From the NCBI RefSeq assembly GCF_000237325.1, contig NC_017542.1:3134501-3198500 (forward strand): a stretch of DNA of 64,000 bases, written 5' to 3'. Made by a program: the position numbers and the translations under genes. The DNA comes from Paenibacillus polymyxa M1. Lineage in GTDB: Bacteria > Bacillota > Bacilli > Paenibacillales > Paenibacillaceae. Positions 16,942 to 26,769 of the stretch are shown here, one piece after another (positions within the stretch are counted from its first letter, which is position 1; each line of letters begins with the position of its first letter). The notes below the pieces were generated by a model. The model was not told the DNA's origin. It ran no database searches and saw only the letters and a list, made by a program, of their open reading frames with translations.

Positions 16942-17715
16942 TTACCCTCCAGTGCACACCCGAATCCAGGGACGTTCACCATCCCATTCCAGCTCAACTG
17001 GAACTTCATAAGTGTGCATAATCAATTCTTTCGTTAAAACTTCTTTTTTCGATCCAGCAGCTGCGACTTTGCCATCCCGAATCAACGCAACATGCGTAAA
17101 AAGAGGGACAATCTCCTCAATGTGATGAGTTACATAGACCACTGATAAGTCTCGCTTGCGAAGCCGATCAATCTCGACCAACATCTTTTCCCGTTCAAAT
17201 AAGTCCAATCCGGCACAAGGCTCATCCATAATCAGCAGACGAGGTTCAGCCATCAGCGAGCGGGCCAGCATTACCTTTTTACGTTCTCCTTGCGATAATG
17301 TGCCCAACGGGTGATGAATCAGATCGCCTAAATTCATACCCTCCAGAAGAGATACGGCTTTTTCTTTTGCCTCCGTCGGAATCTCCTGATAAAAACGCAA
17401 AAAAGCATACGCACCTGTAGCCACCACTTCCCAAACGGGATCTTTTAGCGCCAGCTTTTCCAGTAATGTCTGGCTAATGTATCCGATCTGCTTGCGAACT
17501 TCTCGCACATCACATTGACCATACGTTTGCCCAAGCACTTCAACCGTACCACGACTTGGAAACATATACCCTGTCATCATTTCCAACAATGTTGTTTTGC
17601 CGGAACCATTGCGACCCAGAATAGCCCAGTGTTCACCTTCTCGTATTTCTAGGCTTACATCGTCCAGGATACGTTTTTCTTCCCGCTGTAATGTAATGTT
17701 CTTTATGGATATCAT
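16942..17715 (-). CDS. ABC transporter ATP-binding protein (stand-alone, YlmA-like)
   Basis: This is a 257-residue ATPase: Walker A GRNGSGKTT (about 35-43), Q-loop ISQTL, signature LSQGERKKV (about 140), Walker B RLLIMDEPCAGLD, and switch histidine in VTHHIEE. The spacing is that of a single NBD. No permease gene lies nearby; proteins of this type (B. subtilis YlmA-like) often have no known transporter. It overlaps the thioredoxin-like gene upstream by 4 bp. Its substrate is unknown. Confidence 0.85.
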   Translation of the reverse strand: MISIKNITLQREEKRILDDVSLEIREGEHWAILGRNGSGKTTLLEMMTGYMFPSRGTVEVLGQTYGQCDVREVRKQIGYISQTLLEKLALKDPVWEVVATGAYAFLRFYQEIPTEAKEKAVSLLEGMNLGDLIHHPLGTLSQGERKKVMLARSLMAEPRLLIMDEPCAGLDLFEREKMLVEIDRLRKRDLSVVYVTHHIEEIVPLFTHVALIRDGKVAAAGSKKEVLTKELIMHTYEVPVELEWDGERPWIRVCTGG

Positions 17716-18026
17716 TCCATCACGCTCCTTATCCTGCTCAGCAAGTGTCCTACAGATTCCATTTTGTAGATGATTTCAGGATTTTTGTTTTCACCATTAT
17801 ATATAAGAAGCGCGGGGACGCTGGAAATCCGACACTCCTGAACCAGTTCAGGAATATAGTTAATGTTGCTCTGCACCACTGCTCCTTCGGGGAGCAAATG
17901 CTCTGCTACCTCTAACATTCTACGGGCAGCCGCGCATGTTCCGCACATGGGAGTGTATACAAACAAAGCCAGCTTACATCCTTCCCATATGGCACGGCGC
18001 GCCTCTTTTTGTCCGATCTCTTTCAT
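17712..18026 (-). CDS. thioredoxin-like protein with CGTC active site
   Basis: A 104-residue thioredoxin fold: the strand CKLALFVYTPMCGTC gives redox pair C28/C31, and the cis-proline loop is SSVPALLIY near 73-81. It is short of the normal N-terminal strand but otherwise complete. It has no signal peptide, so it acts in the cytoplasm as a disulfide reductase or carrier. It overlaps both neighbours by 4 bp inside the operon, which suggests a housekeeping role with the repair and RNA modification genes. Confidence 0.8.
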   Translation of the reverse strand: MKEIGQKEARRAIWEGCKLALFVYTPMCGTCAAARRMLEVAEHLLPEGAVVQSNINYIPELVQECRISSVPALLIYNGENKNPEIIYKMESVGHLLSRIRSVME

Positions 18027-18364
18027 CGCTTAGACTCGTTTAGGATCTCTTGCATACGCACCTCAGGAATTGGCCCGTTATGCACAGTGACTCCCTCCGG
18101 CTTACTCGCATAAAGCAGATCATACATGGCTCGCCGCCCCTGCGGACTGGAGGAATGCAAGTAAATTTCACGCGGATATAACTGTTTACTTGCAATAGCA
18201 GCAGCTACATCCTTTCCCGTCGGTTGCCCTGGACCCAAATCATAATCTAACGATAGTATCGAAATAGGGTATTCATGAAGTAGAAGCAGACACTCATCCG
18301 CATCCCTTGCCAGCTTAAAACCTGGAGGACAAGGTCGATAATCGTCCATAAACAAATACACCAA
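18023..18364 (-). CDS. receiver-like protein (cyclic-phosphate-processing receiver family)
   Basis: The 113-residue protein resembles a response-regulator receiver: FMDDYRPCP at the N-terminus gives the acidic pair, LSLDYDLG carries the acceptor-like aspartate, and IYLHSSSP takes the place of the switch serine strand. There is no output domain. Proteins of this shape are annotated as cyclic-phosphate-processing receivers; the enzymatic role is from family knowledge, not from this sequence. It overlaps the thioredoxin-like gene by 4 bp. Confidence 0.6.
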   Translation of the reverse strand: MVYLFMDDYRPCPPGFKLARDADECLLLLHEYPISILSLDYDLGPGQPTGKDVAAAIASKQLYPREIYLHSSSPQGRRAMYDLLYASKPEGVTVHNGPIPEVRMQEILNESKR

Positions 18365-18435
18365 CTTCTCCTCCTTCTTCCCAAAAAAGTAAGCTTACAC
18401 CATCTCTAAGATCACTATTATCTATTTAAAATAAT

Positions 18436-19284
18436 TCACTCCCAGCTTTGAATCATTTGAATGTCCTCCTGATGTGTCCCATCAGGTCCCGCCTCACTCT
18501 CCAATACGACGGGAATACCTCTTACAGCTTCTTGTTCTGTTATCCAGCGCATGCCCTCAGTACCAATGTAACCTTGCCCCACGCGCGCATGTCTGTCTTT
18601 TTTAGAGCCGTACGGGTATTTGGAATCATTCAAATGAACTCCGCACAGTGCTGGCCAATAGCCGAGACGGTCCCCTTTTTCAAGCAAAGCCTCGTCCATT
18701 CCACCGTTCCACAATCCTGCTGCATACGCATGACAAGTATCCAGGCAAAATCCGATGCTGCCAGGATCTCGACACAACTGGCGAATTTGAACCATTTCCT
18801 CCAGCGTGGTTCCCATGGGACCGTGATCCCCAGCCTGATTCTCAATTAATATTTTAGCATTTCCCTGCCAGCCTTCCAGCACATCATTCAGACAGTTAAT
18901 AATATTACGATAGCCCTCCAGCGGGTCAGACGAATGCATATGCCCAAAATGGACAACTATCCCCTTCGATCCACAGGCTTCAGCAATATCCAGATCATTG
19001 CGTAATGAAGCAACCATCAGTTCATAAAGTTCCTGACCGCGTTCGCGACCATGAGCTGGATTCACGGGATATGGCGAATGAGCAATAGATTGAAGTTGGT
19101 GCTCTGAGCAGTAGGTTTTACAAGCAGCAGCATCTATGGAACTCCATTCCTTCAGCTTGAGACTACGAGGATTTTTCGGAAAATATTGAAATGAACGTCC
19201 TCCCTGCTCTCGTGCACGTATAGCAGCTTTGGAAAAGCCACCACGCGTACTCACGTGAGAGCCGATAAGCAATTTAGGCATCAT
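18436..19284 (-). CDS. nfo: endonuclease IV (apurinic/apyrimidinic endonuclease)
   Basis: This is a 282-residue AP endonuclease of the xylose-isomerase-like TIM barrel. It cuts the DNA backbone 5' to abasic sites left by glycosylases such as its neighbour. Metal-binding segments are visible: GSHVSTRGG at the N-terminus, IVVHFGHMH, ILIENQAGDHG, GFCLDTCHAYAAG, GVHLNDSKYPYGSKKDRHARVG (read in parts) and VLESEAG. The start overlaps the Fpg-like gene end by 11 bp, so the glycosylase and AP endonuclease are translated together, a sensible base-excision pair. Confidence 0.93.
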   Translation of the reverse strand: MMPKLLIGSHVSTRGGFSKAAIRAREQGGRSFQYFPKNPRSLKLKEWSSIDAAACKTYCSEHQLQSIAHSPYPVNPAHGRERGQELYELMVASLRNDLDIAEACGSKGIVVHFGHMHSSDPLEGYRNIINCLNDVLEGWQGNAKILIENQAGDHGPMGTTLEEMVQIRQLCRDPGSIGFCLDTCHAYAAGLWNGGMDEALLEKGDRLGYWPALCGVHLNDSKYPYGSKKDRHARVGQGYIGTEGMRWITEQEAVRGIPVVLESEAGPDGTHQEDIQMIQSWE

Positions 19285-20092
19285 GCTGCTGCACCGGGCA
19301 ATAAAATGCTTTTTTTCCCGCCAGCTCGACTCTTACAATTTTCCCACCGCTTGGAGATTCTTCTCCTTCACGGTCATATACTCGACACTGATGATCAAAG
19401 CCACCTGTTAGCGTGTCTCCCTCCATTAGAGGCATTTCCATATAACCGCCCTCCGCAGTAGCTTCACGAAGTACGGATTGAGTAGCATGATATAGCTTTT
19501 CCACTTTTTCTGGAGACTGTACAATATTTTGTACCTTGGAACCCGGTGTAAATCCGGCGATATAAGCAATTTCGTCCGAATAGCAGTTTCCAATCCCCGA
19601 AAAAACCTGCTGATTTACCAGTGTTGTTTTCAAAATTCCCCGTCGTCCTTTTAGACGTGCTGTAAAATTCTCCAACGTCATACGACGGTCTAACGGATCT
19701 GGTCCCAGGTCTGACAAAGCTTCATCTGTTTCTTTAGCCGTCAGCAAGTGCAGATAACCTAAGCGCAGTCCGATAAAATAAAGCTTCACTCCGCTAAAAT
19801 CCAATTCGATCTGAATCGTACGGTCTGGACGTTGCTCCTCCGTTCCCAGATACAACAGTCCTCCCAACATTAGATGAAGCACAAGTCGTTTACCCGTGTT
19901 TAAATGAAAAATCAAATGCTTACCCCGACGCTCTAAATATACAACGGTTGCACCCAGCAATTGCTTTTTAAAGGTTTCCACTTCAGTATTAATGGACTTT
20001 TCGCGGCTAACCGTCACTCCAGTAATCGGAATGTCCAAAATTTGTTTTGACAATAAGATTCTGTAGTTTTCCATTTCAGGAAGTTCCGGCAT
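19274..20092 (-). CDS. Fpg/Nei-family DNA glycosylase with a degenerate zinc finger
   Basis: The protein has 272 residues. Its N-terminus MPELPEME supplies catalytic proline 2 and glutamate 3 of Fpg/Nei enzymes, which remove oxidised bases and cleave the strand. The helix-two-turn-helix region shows VNQQVFSGIGNCYSDEI (about 170-186). The C-terminal beta hairpin keeps VYDREGEESPSGG and FYCPVQQ but lacks the usual CxxC pair and final CxxCQ, so zinc is probably not bound. This may be a zincless-finger variant or an Fpg paralogue. It leads the operon with nfo. Confidence 0.85.
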   Translation of the reverse strand: MPELPEMENYRILLSKQILDIPITGVTVSREKSINTEVETFKKQLLGATVVYLERRGKHLIFHLNTGKRLVLHLMLGGLLYLGTEEQRPDRTIQIELDFSGVKLYFIGLRLGYLHLLTAKETDEALSDLGPDPLDRRMTLENFTARLKGRRGILKTTLVNQQVFSGIGNCYSDEIAYIAGFTPGSKVQNIVQSPEKVEKLYHATQSVLREATAEGGYMEMPLMEGDTLTGGFDHQCRVYDREGEESPSGGKIVRVELAGKKAFYCPVQQHDA

Positions 20093-20159
20093 ATCAACAT
20101 CTTTCCTTTCGTAGCTACATAGCTTTTAATTCTCGCAAATTTCTAAAACATATATTTTT

Positions 20160-20987
20160 TTATGACTTCAGCTCTTCTTTCATCCATTCCTGCAGTTCGT
20201 CCAAATTTTCAAACATCAGGTCAGGTTTCACTCCAACGGCACGAATATGTTCATCCATATTAGCGCGAGTCGTCACGCCTGACAGAATCAAAGCTGTCTT
20301 ACAACCTGCTGCTGCACCTGCCGCAATATCTGTAAGCATATTATCGCCCACAACCAGAGCTTCATCCGCTCTAATGTTCAAGCGATTCAGTGCATAATTC
20401 ATTAGCACGCTTGAAGGCTTGCCGATGACGATCGGTTTGACCTGTGAAGCAGCTTCAATGGCAGCTCCAATTGTACCTGCACCTGGTGTAAGTCCGTCAT
20501 GCGAAGGCAATTGTAGATCCGGATTTGTCAAAATAAATGTGGCTCCCTCACGAATCCAACGCATGGCAGCTGCCAGCGTTTCATATGTAAATTGACGATC
20601 TATCCCCTGTACCACATAATCAGGATGGTTCTGAACAAGCTGCAAGCCAGCCCCCGTGAGTGCCTCGCGTAATCCCGTTTCACCAATACAATATACAAGA
20701 GCTCCAGGGCTTTGCTGTGCAACATATTGTGCAGCTGCTAACGCTGAAGTATATACTTCATGACTAGCTGCTTCAATTCCCATACCAATCAAATGCTCAG
20801 CCACCGATTCGGGTGTGCGTGAAGCATTGTTTGTGACATATGCATAAGGTATCTGCTCTGAGCGTAATCGGGAAATGAACAGATCCGCACCCTTAATCAT
20901 TCGATTTCCATGATAAAGTGTTCCATCCAGATCAATTAGTAACGATTTTATCGCAATCCCCTCCCCCACTTCAATTTCATACATCAT
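20160..20987 (-). CDS. HAD-superfamily IIA phosphatase, NagD/AraL-like
   Basis: This 275-residue hydrolase has motif I LLIDLDGTLYHG, motif II YVTNNASRTPE, the lysine in PIVIGKPSS, and motif IV VVGDNMLTDI, with the large cap typical of subclass IIA. Such enzymes dephosphorylate sugar or nucleotide phosphates in the cytoplasm. The start at 20987 is the first ATG; a later start close to GGGGGAGGGG is possible but would need an unusual codon. The 67-bp gap to the Fpg-like gene leaves co-transcription open. Confidence 0.85.
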   Translation of the reverse strand: MMYEIEVGEGIAIKSLLIDLDGTLYHGNRMIKGADLFISRLRSEQIPYAYVTNNASRTPESVAEHLIGMGIEAASHEVYTSALAAAQYVAQQSPGALVYCIGETGLREALTGAGLQLVQNHPDYVVQGIDRQFTYETLAAAMRWIREGATFILTNPDLQLPSHDGLTPGAGTIGAAIEAASQVKPIVIGKPSSVLMNYALNRLNIRADEALVVGDNMLTDIAAGAAAGCKTALILSGVTTRANMDEHIRAVGVKPDLMFENLDELQEWMKEELKS

Positions 20988-21421
20988 AACATTGAAAATA
21001 ATACTTCACCCCGTGAATGGTGTTCTCCTTTTTATTTAACCACCTGAATGACTCAGGTCATTAAATAATCGGTCATTTCCACTCATCTCATCTATCTTAA
21101 GTCAAAAATGCTTATGAAGTCCATGAATTGCTGGTAAACCATCCAAAATAGCGTCAACCCTCGCTAAAAGCCGTCGCTTCCCCATAGCATAAGATCATTT
21201 CTTCGTCGAATTCCATCGAAGATGCTACGTCTTCAAAGAAAATTTCCTGTATTTCCTGAGCATACTCAAGCAACTAAATCCTTTAAATTCGATATATAGA
21301 AACTCAAATATGACATGCCTCCATATGTGGTAGAACAATTTCATTCATCCTCATACTGATACGTCTCACCTCTTGTCGCATCCTGCGCTTTCCCGGAAAA
21401 TAATTTCTAGTGAAAAAGAAA
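20988..21421. other. intergenic stretch, no gene seen
   Basis: About 430 bp between the HAD phosphatase and ribonuclease Z genes. No convincing open frame or structured RNA is visible; it should contain the phosphatase promoter on the right-to-left strand. Confidence 0.5.
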
Positions 21422-21446
21422 AGCACCGGAGCAAGCCCCGGCACCT
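21422..21446 (-). terminator. rnz terminator
   Basis: GGTGCCGGGGC and GCTCCGGTGC form a strong stem with a two- to four-base loop, followed on the minus strand by TTTTCTTTTT. It lies just after the ribonuclease Z gene. Confidence 0.85.
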
Positions 21447-21472
21447 AAGCACATACCTTTCTCTCCAATCGT

Positions 21473-22405
21473 TTATTGACCGATATCAGGTACCGGTAAC
21501 AACACATGCTGCTCCGCAAGCAATGAATTGGGGAATAGGCTTCGCGCTTCCTCCAGCAAAGGCTGAAGCTGCTCTTGATCTTTATACCTAGAACTAAAGT
21601 GAGTCATAATTAACTGCCCCGCGCCTGCGGCTTTGGCAGCTTCCGCTGCCTGAAGCGCCGTACTATGATGATACTCGTACGCCGTATCCGCCAGATCATG
21701 CAGAAATGTGGCTTCATGAACGACGACAGTTGCATCTCGTGCCAGCACTACTGTATTCGGACAGGGTCTCGTGTCACCTAAAATAGTGACGATCCGCCCT
21801 TTTTTAGGTGAACCCAATACATCCTGAGGATGCAGAATAACTCCACCCTCTACTTCCACACTTTCTCCACGCTTTAATTTACCGTACACTGGGCCAGGCT
21901 TGATCCCGTATCGCTCCAACAGTTCTTGGTTAAGCTTACCAGGCTTATCCATCTCTACAATTCGGTAGCCATAACTGTCGATCCGATGATCCAGCAAAGC
22001 GGATTCCACCCGAAATTGACCGTCATCGAACAGAACCCCGCCCGTATGCTCCACAATATGTAGTTGGTAATTGATACGAGATTGGCTGATCCCTAAAGAT
22101 AGCTCAATATATTGCTGAAGCCCAGGCGGTCCATATACCGTCAGAGGTGCCGTACCTCCCTGATATGCCCTACTCGACAAAAGGCCTGGCAGACCAAAAA
22201 GATGATCCCCATGCAAATGAGTGATAAATATTTTTTCAAGTCTGCTCAGCTTGAGCGGCGAACGCAATACTTCCTGTTGAGTGCCTTCACCGCAGTCAAA
22301 CAACCACATGCTTCTTCGTTCCTCCAGTAAACGAAGAGCAATGGATGTTACATTTCGCTGAATTGTAGGTACCCCTGCATTTGTACCGAGAAAATATAAT
22401 TCCAT
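21473..22405 (-). CDS. rnz: ribonuclease Z (tRNA 3'-end processing)
   Basis: With the ATG at 22405 (GAAGG upstream) the protein has 310 residues. It is a metallo-beta-lactamase-fold endonuclease that trims tRNA 3' ends: MELYFLGTNAGVPT opens the fold; the zinc motif HLHGDH is at 63-68; GDTRPCPN, VVHEATF and MTHFSSRY supply later ligands; and the GLPGLLSSR region follows. All signatures are present. The frame extends 10 codons further upstream but without a good ribosome site. It follows metH by about 80 bp in the same direction but has its own terminator. Confidence 0.93.
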   Translation of the reverse strand: MELYFLGTNAGVPTIQRNVTSIALRLLEERRSMWLFDCGEGTQQEVLRSPLKLSRLEKIFITHLHGDHLFGLPGLLSSRAYQGGTAPLTVYGPPGLQQYIELSLGISQSRINYQLHIVEHTGGVLFDDGQFRVESALLDHRIDSYGYRIVEMDKPGKLNQELLERYGIKPGPVYGKLKRGESVEVEGGVILHPQDVLGSPKKGRIVTILGDTRPCPNTVVLARDATVVVHEATFLHDLADTAYEYHHSTALQAAEAAKAAGAGQLIMTHFSSRYKDQEQLQPLLEEARSLFPNSLLAEQHVLLPVPDIGQ

Positions 22406-22438
22406 GACATTTACCTTCTTCCTGCTGACCAGCAAAAA

Positions 22439-22457
22439 ACCTCCGAAGCTCGGAGGG
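22439..22457 (-). terminator. metH terminator
   Basis: CCTCCGA and TCGGAGG form a tight stem; on the minus strand it is followed by TTTTTT. It separates metH from rnz. Confidence 0.8.
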
Positions 22458-22484
22458 TATTTGCTATCCCATCTGATAAAGGTG

Positions 22485-25400
22485 TTAAACCTTTTCGACG
22501 TTAAAATACTGCGCCTGAGGGTGGCTGAACACCATGGCTGATACTGAAGCCTCCGGTTCCATCATAAACCCTTCTGTTAGCTCAACGCCAATGTCCTCAG
22601 GTTTTAACAATTGGAACAACGGTCCCTGATCCTCCAGATCCGGACATGCCGGATAACCAAAGGATACCCGTATACCTTGATATCTAGCGCCGTGCCGCTG
22701 TTTCATCGTCATATCGGCTGGGTCCGGGAAGCCCCAGCTATCCCTGATAATATGGTGAAGCCGTTCTGCTAGCCCTTCTGCCACTTCGAGCGCTACCGCT
22801 TGAAGTGCGTGTGAGCGCAGATAATCTCCGTTGTCTTTCCACTGGGTAGATAGCTTCTGAATGCCATGACCAGCGGTAACAACCATAAAACCTACATAGT
22901 CCATAACCCCTGATTCCACTGATTTCAAAAAATCAGCCAGACATAGATAAGGCTCTACCTGCTGACGTGGAAACGTAAATGTGTGCAGTACCTTGCTTAC
23001 ATCCGATGGATCATAGATTAGAATTTGGTTTCCTTGGGACTGAGCCGGGAAGAACCGATACATAGCACTCGCCTGAATAATTCCGTCTGTAACAGCTTCA
23101 AACATGATGCTGTCCACGGTTTCCTTCAACTGAATCGCTTTCGGGTCCCCCGAAGCTAGCAGTTGCTCTACATTCCCTTTTAAGCCAAGATGATGTCCCA
23201 TCAGCATCTGCATATTCACATAAGGCAGAATATAGTTCAGTGGGTAGTTACGCAGTACATGGCGATCCGTATCCGGTGGGATATAGACGGGCAAATCCTG
23301 AGCAATGTTAGAGCGTACAGCCCGAGTTAGCTTAGGGAGCGGCTTGGCCTCCACGACCGTTGCCGCTTCTGCCTCCTGCTCAGCCTTCATGTCCTCGGCC
23401 ATTTTTTTACGGGACTCAGGGTCCATAAGCTTATTGGCAATATCCAGGCCATCCATAGCATCTTTCGCGTAGGCTACCAGTCCATCATACTCAGGACGAA
23501 TACGATTTTTAGTAAACTTACGCGTTAAGGCAGCTCCACCAACCATTATTGGAATATCAATGTTCGCATTTTTCAAATCCTGCGCGGTTAGCACCATTTG
23601 TTGTGCCGATTTAACAAGCAGACCGGACAGGCCGATCATGTCAGCCTTTTCTTCACGATAAGCCTCAATAATGCGTTCTGGTGGTACTTTTATACCCAGA
23701 TTTACAATATGGTAACCATTGTTGGATAGAATAATCTCCACCAGATTTTTACCTATATCATGCACATCACCTTTGACCGTAGCCAACAAAATCTTACCTT
23801 TTACCGAGGATTCATTCTTCTCCATGAACGGCTCTAAATAAGCCACGGATGCTTTCATTACTTCAGCGCTTTGCAGAACCTCCGCAACAATCAGCTCGTT
23901 GTTGTTAAACAGACGTCCTACTTCTTCCATCCCTTTCATTAGCGGTCCGTTAATAATCTCCAGAGAAGAATATTTGGCGAGAGCTTGCTCCAGATCCGGG
24001 ATCAGTCCCTCCTTACTTCCCTCCACTACATAGGAAGCCAGCCGTTCTTCGAGCGAAAGGTTTGATATCTTCTCTTTTTTCTCCACTTTCTTGTTACGAA
24101 AAGCTGCTACAAATGCAGATAAAGTATCGTCATTTGTATTATAGATCAGATCTTCCGCCAATTTCCGTTCATGCTCAGGGATAGATGCATAGCGTTCAAG
24201 CTTCTCTGTATTTACAATTGCATAATCCAGTCCCGCTTTGGTGCATTCATACAAATAGACAGAATTGAGCACTTCACGACCCGCTTCCGGTAAACCAAAG
24301 GATACGTTACTGATGCCCAATATGGTATGAACCCCAGGAAGGGCTTCTTTAATGATACGTATGCCCTCAATCGTTTCCTTAGCCGAACCGATATATTGTT
24401 CATCCCCTGTTCCTACTGGGAATACGAGCGTATCAAAAATGATATCCTCCGCTGCCAGACCGTAACGGTTCACCAACAGATCATAAGAACGTTTAGCTAC
24501 CTCAAGCTTATCCTCACGCGCAATTGCCTGTCCACGTTCATCAATCGTTCCGACAACAACAGCAGCGCCGTATTTATGAATAATAGGAGCCATTTTCTCA
24601 AATTTTTCTTCACCATCCTCCAAATTAATGGAGTTAATAATTGCCTTACCTTGCGAATATTGAAGTGCTTTATCGATAACTTTAATATCCGTGGTATCAA
24701 TCACCAATGGTACTTTCACCTTGTTTACAACCAGTTTCAAGAACGCTTCCATATCAATCATTTCATCCCGGTCCGGATCTTGCACACAAATATCAATGAC
24801 ATGTGCTCCGCTTTTTACCTGAGCGCGGGCAATTTCAGACGCCTCTTCATATTTGCCTTCTACGATCAAACGCTTGAATTTCCGGGAACCCAGAACATTT
24901 GTTCGTTCACCAACCATATACGGACGATTATCCTGTTCAATATATACTGGTTCAATGCCTGATACGGCAGGAGGATGATGACCTACGAGCTGGCGAGGCT
25001 CAAACTGCGCCATACTTTCACTCATTACTCTTATATGCTCTGGTGTAGTACCGCAACAGCCTCCTGCAATATTCAACCAGCCTTTTTCAGCGAAAGCAGC
25101 CATTTTACGAGCTAATGAATCCGGCGATTCATGGTATTGACCATTTTCATCGGGCAAGCCCGCATTTGGATAACAACTAATAGCTGCAGAGGACATTTCA
25201 GACAAAGAACGAATATGATCACGCATAAACTCTGGACCTGTAGCACAATTCAGTCCAATCGAGATTGGGTTTAAATGTTCGAGTGATATGCAGAAGGATT
25301 CGATATTTTGTCCGGCCAACGTTGTTCCCATCGGTTCAATCGTGCCAGAAATCATTAACGGAAGCTCAATCCCTGTCTGCTCAAAAGCCTGACGAATTCC

Positions 25401-25925
25401 AATGCTGCCTGCCTTAACGTTAAGCGTATCCTGTGAGGTCTCCAACAGAAGAACATCCACCCCGCCTTCAATAAGCGCCAAAGCCTGCTCCTGATAGCTT
25501 TCAATCAGCTCTACAAATGTAACACCGCCTGTGACAGACAAGGTTTTCGTGGTTGGACCCATAGCTCCTACAACAAAACGAGGCTTGTCCGCAGTGCTGT
25601 ATTTATCCACCGCGTTACGTGCCAGTTTGGCCGCCACCAGATTAATTTCACGGGCACGTTCTGGTATATCGTAATCCGCCAAAACGACGGATGTTGCTCC
25701 AAATGTATTCGTTTCAATCAGGTCTGCCCCGGCCTCCAAGTATGCTTCATGAATCCCTTGAATGACATCCGGTCTCGTTAAGACCAACATCTCGTTGCAG
25801 CCTTCCAACTCTTCTCCACCAAAATCAGCGGGAGAAAGGTCTTCCTGCTGAATCATAGTACCCATAGCCCCATCAAGAAGGAGTATTCTTCGTTGTAACG
25901 CATCCTGCAAGCTAACTTTATCCAA
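22485..25925 (-). CDS. metH: cobalamin-dependent methionine synthase
   Basis: This 1146-residue enzyme transfers the methyl group of methyl-tetrahydrofolate to homocysteine through cobalamin. The order of domains is normal. The homocysteine/zinc domain has GAMGTMIQ, LNCATGPE and GGCCGTTPEH. The pterin-binding domain starts near 345 with GERTNVLGSRKFKRLI. The helical cap and B12 domain follow with DVHDIGKN, whose histidine binds cobalt, and GLSGLLVKS. The C-terminal activation domain has SFGYPACPDLEDQ. The length is slightly shorter than the E. coli enzyme. No cobalamin or SAM riboswitch is evident upstream. Confidence 0.96.
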   Translation of the reverse strand: MDKVSLQDALQRRILLLDGAMGTMIQQEDLSPADFGGEELEGCNEMLVLTRPDVIQGIHEAYLEAGADLIETNTFGATSVVLADYDIPERAREINLVAAKLARNAVDKYSTADKPRFVVGAMGPTTKTLSVTGGVTFVELIESYQEQALALIEGGVDVLLLETSQDTLNVKAGSIGIRQAFEQTGIELPLMISGTIEPMGTTLAGQNIESFCISLEHLNPISIGLNCATGPEFMRDHIRSLSEMSSAAISCYPNAGLPDENGQYHESPDSLARKMAAFAEKGWLNIAGGCCGTTPEHIRVMSESMAQFEPRQLVGHHPPAVSGIEPVYIEQDNRPYMVGERTNVLGSRKFKRLIVEGKYEEASEIARAQVKSGAHVIDICVQDPDRDEMIDMEAFLKLVVNKVKVPLVIDTTDIKVIDKALQYSQGKAIINSINLEDGEEKFEKMAPIIHKYGAAVVVGTIDERGQAIAREDKLEVAKRSYDLLVNRYGLAAEDIIFDTLVFPVGTGDEQYIGSAKETIEGIRIIKEALPGVHTILGISNVSFGLPEAGREVLNSVYLYECTKAGLDYAIVNTEKLERYASIPEHERKLAEDLIYNTNDDTLSAFVAAFRNKKVEKKEKISNLSLEERLASYVVEGSKEGLIPDLEQALAKYSSLEIINGPLMKGMEEVGRLFNNNELIVAEVLQSAEVMKASVAYLEPFMEKNESSVKGKILLATVKGDVHDIGKNLVEIILSNNGYHIVNLGIKVPPERIIEAYREEKADMIGLSGLLVKSAQQMVLTAQDLKNANIDIPIMVGGAALTRKFTKNRIRPEYDGLVAYAKDAMDGLDIANKLMDPESRKKMAEDMKAEQEAEAATVVEAKPLPKLTRAVRSNIAQDLPVYIPPDTDRHVLRNYPLNYILPYVNMQMLMGHHLGLKGNVEQLLASGDPKAIQLKETVDSIMFEAVTDGIIQASAMYRFFPAQSQGNQILIYDPSDVSKVLHTFTFPRQQVEPYLCLADFLKSVESGVMDYVGFMVVTAGHGIQKLSTQWKDNGDYLRSHALQAVALEVAEGLAERLHHIIRDSWGFPDPADMTMKQRHGARYQGIRVSFGYPACPDLEDQGPLFQLLKPEDIGVELTEGFMMEPEASVSAMVFSHPQAQYFNVEKV

Positions 25926-26206
25926 AATTTCTTCACCCCCGCAAAACGTTAAATCCTAGTTTAGCAGAAACCGTATCATTTAGATAGATTGAAGTAAAAA
26001 CATACGTTTTATGCAGGCTATTCTTCTTCATAAACGACTTAGCTGATCTATTTTTGTAGTATGCATCGTTATAGACGAACGTCTTTAAACTGTATCGTTT
26101 AGCTATAGTCGTTCCCATATAAATGTTTCAGCCTGTATTGTGCAACTGGATAAGACATGGTATTCTTTATACAACATTAATCCAAGTGGAAAAGAGGGAT
26201 TTGTAT

Positions 26207-26749
26207 ATGGCAGAAATTTTTATACGCAATACGAATGAGCGAATTAGTGGTGAAGAACAAGTACGTGAATTTTTGGAGAGCCACCAAGTATTGTATGAAC
26301 ACTGGGATGCTTCCAAGCTGCCAAGGGAGCTGCAAGAAAACTTTACTCTGACAGATGATCAAAAAGCCGCTGTTCTTAAAACATTTGAACCTGAAATCAA
26401 GGATTTAGCCGCACGTCGCGGATATAAAATATGGGACGTTATCACCTTATCTGAAGCAACGCCGAAACTGGACGAGCTGCTGGCCAAGTTCGAGCAAATT
26501 CACACCCATACCGAGGATGAGATCCGTGCCATTGTTGCTGGTAAAGGCATTTTCATCATTAAAGGCTCTGAAGAGATCGGCTATTTTAATGTAGAGCTTT
26601 CACCAGGTGACGTTATTTCCGTACCTGAAAATACACCGCACTTCTTCACTTTAATGGAAAATCAAAAGATCGTCGCAGTCCGCTTGTTCATCGAAGAAAA
26701 TGGCTGGATTGCCGAACCGTTCGAAGATCCAACATTCACTACAGCATAA
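26207..26749 (+). CDS. mtnD: acireductone dioxygenase
   Basis: This 180-residue cupin of the methionine salvage pathway oxidises acireductone, giving the 2-keto precursor of methionine with Fe or an off-pathway product with Ni. Metal ligands are H99, H101 and E105 in HTHTEDE, and H145 in TPHFFTL. The open frame starts at 26123, but the ATG at 26207 after AAGAGGGA gives the normal length. It stands alone here, without other mtn genes, divergent from metH, a functionally fitting neighbour. A strong terminator follows. Confidence 0.93.
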   Translation: MAEIFIRNTNERISGEEQVREFLESHQVLYEHWDASKLPRELQENFTLTDDQKAAVLKTFEPEIKDLAARRGYKIWDVITLSEATPKLDELLAKFEQIHTHTEDEIRAIVAGKGIFIIKGSEEIGYFNVELSPGDVISVPENTPHFFTLMENQKIVAVRLFIEENGWIAEPFEDPTFTTA

Positions 26750-26769
26750 TTAAGATCTATGGTGTCAAT

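Noticed and set aside
24327..24962. A 211-codon open frame antisense to metH
   Set aside because: It lies fully inside a strongly supported gene, has no ribosome site or recognisable motif and is explained by codon use on the other strand.
25926..26206. Possible SAM or cobalamin riboswitch upstream of metH or mtnD
   Set aside because: No S-box, B12-box or terminator/antiterminator pair could be seen in this interval.
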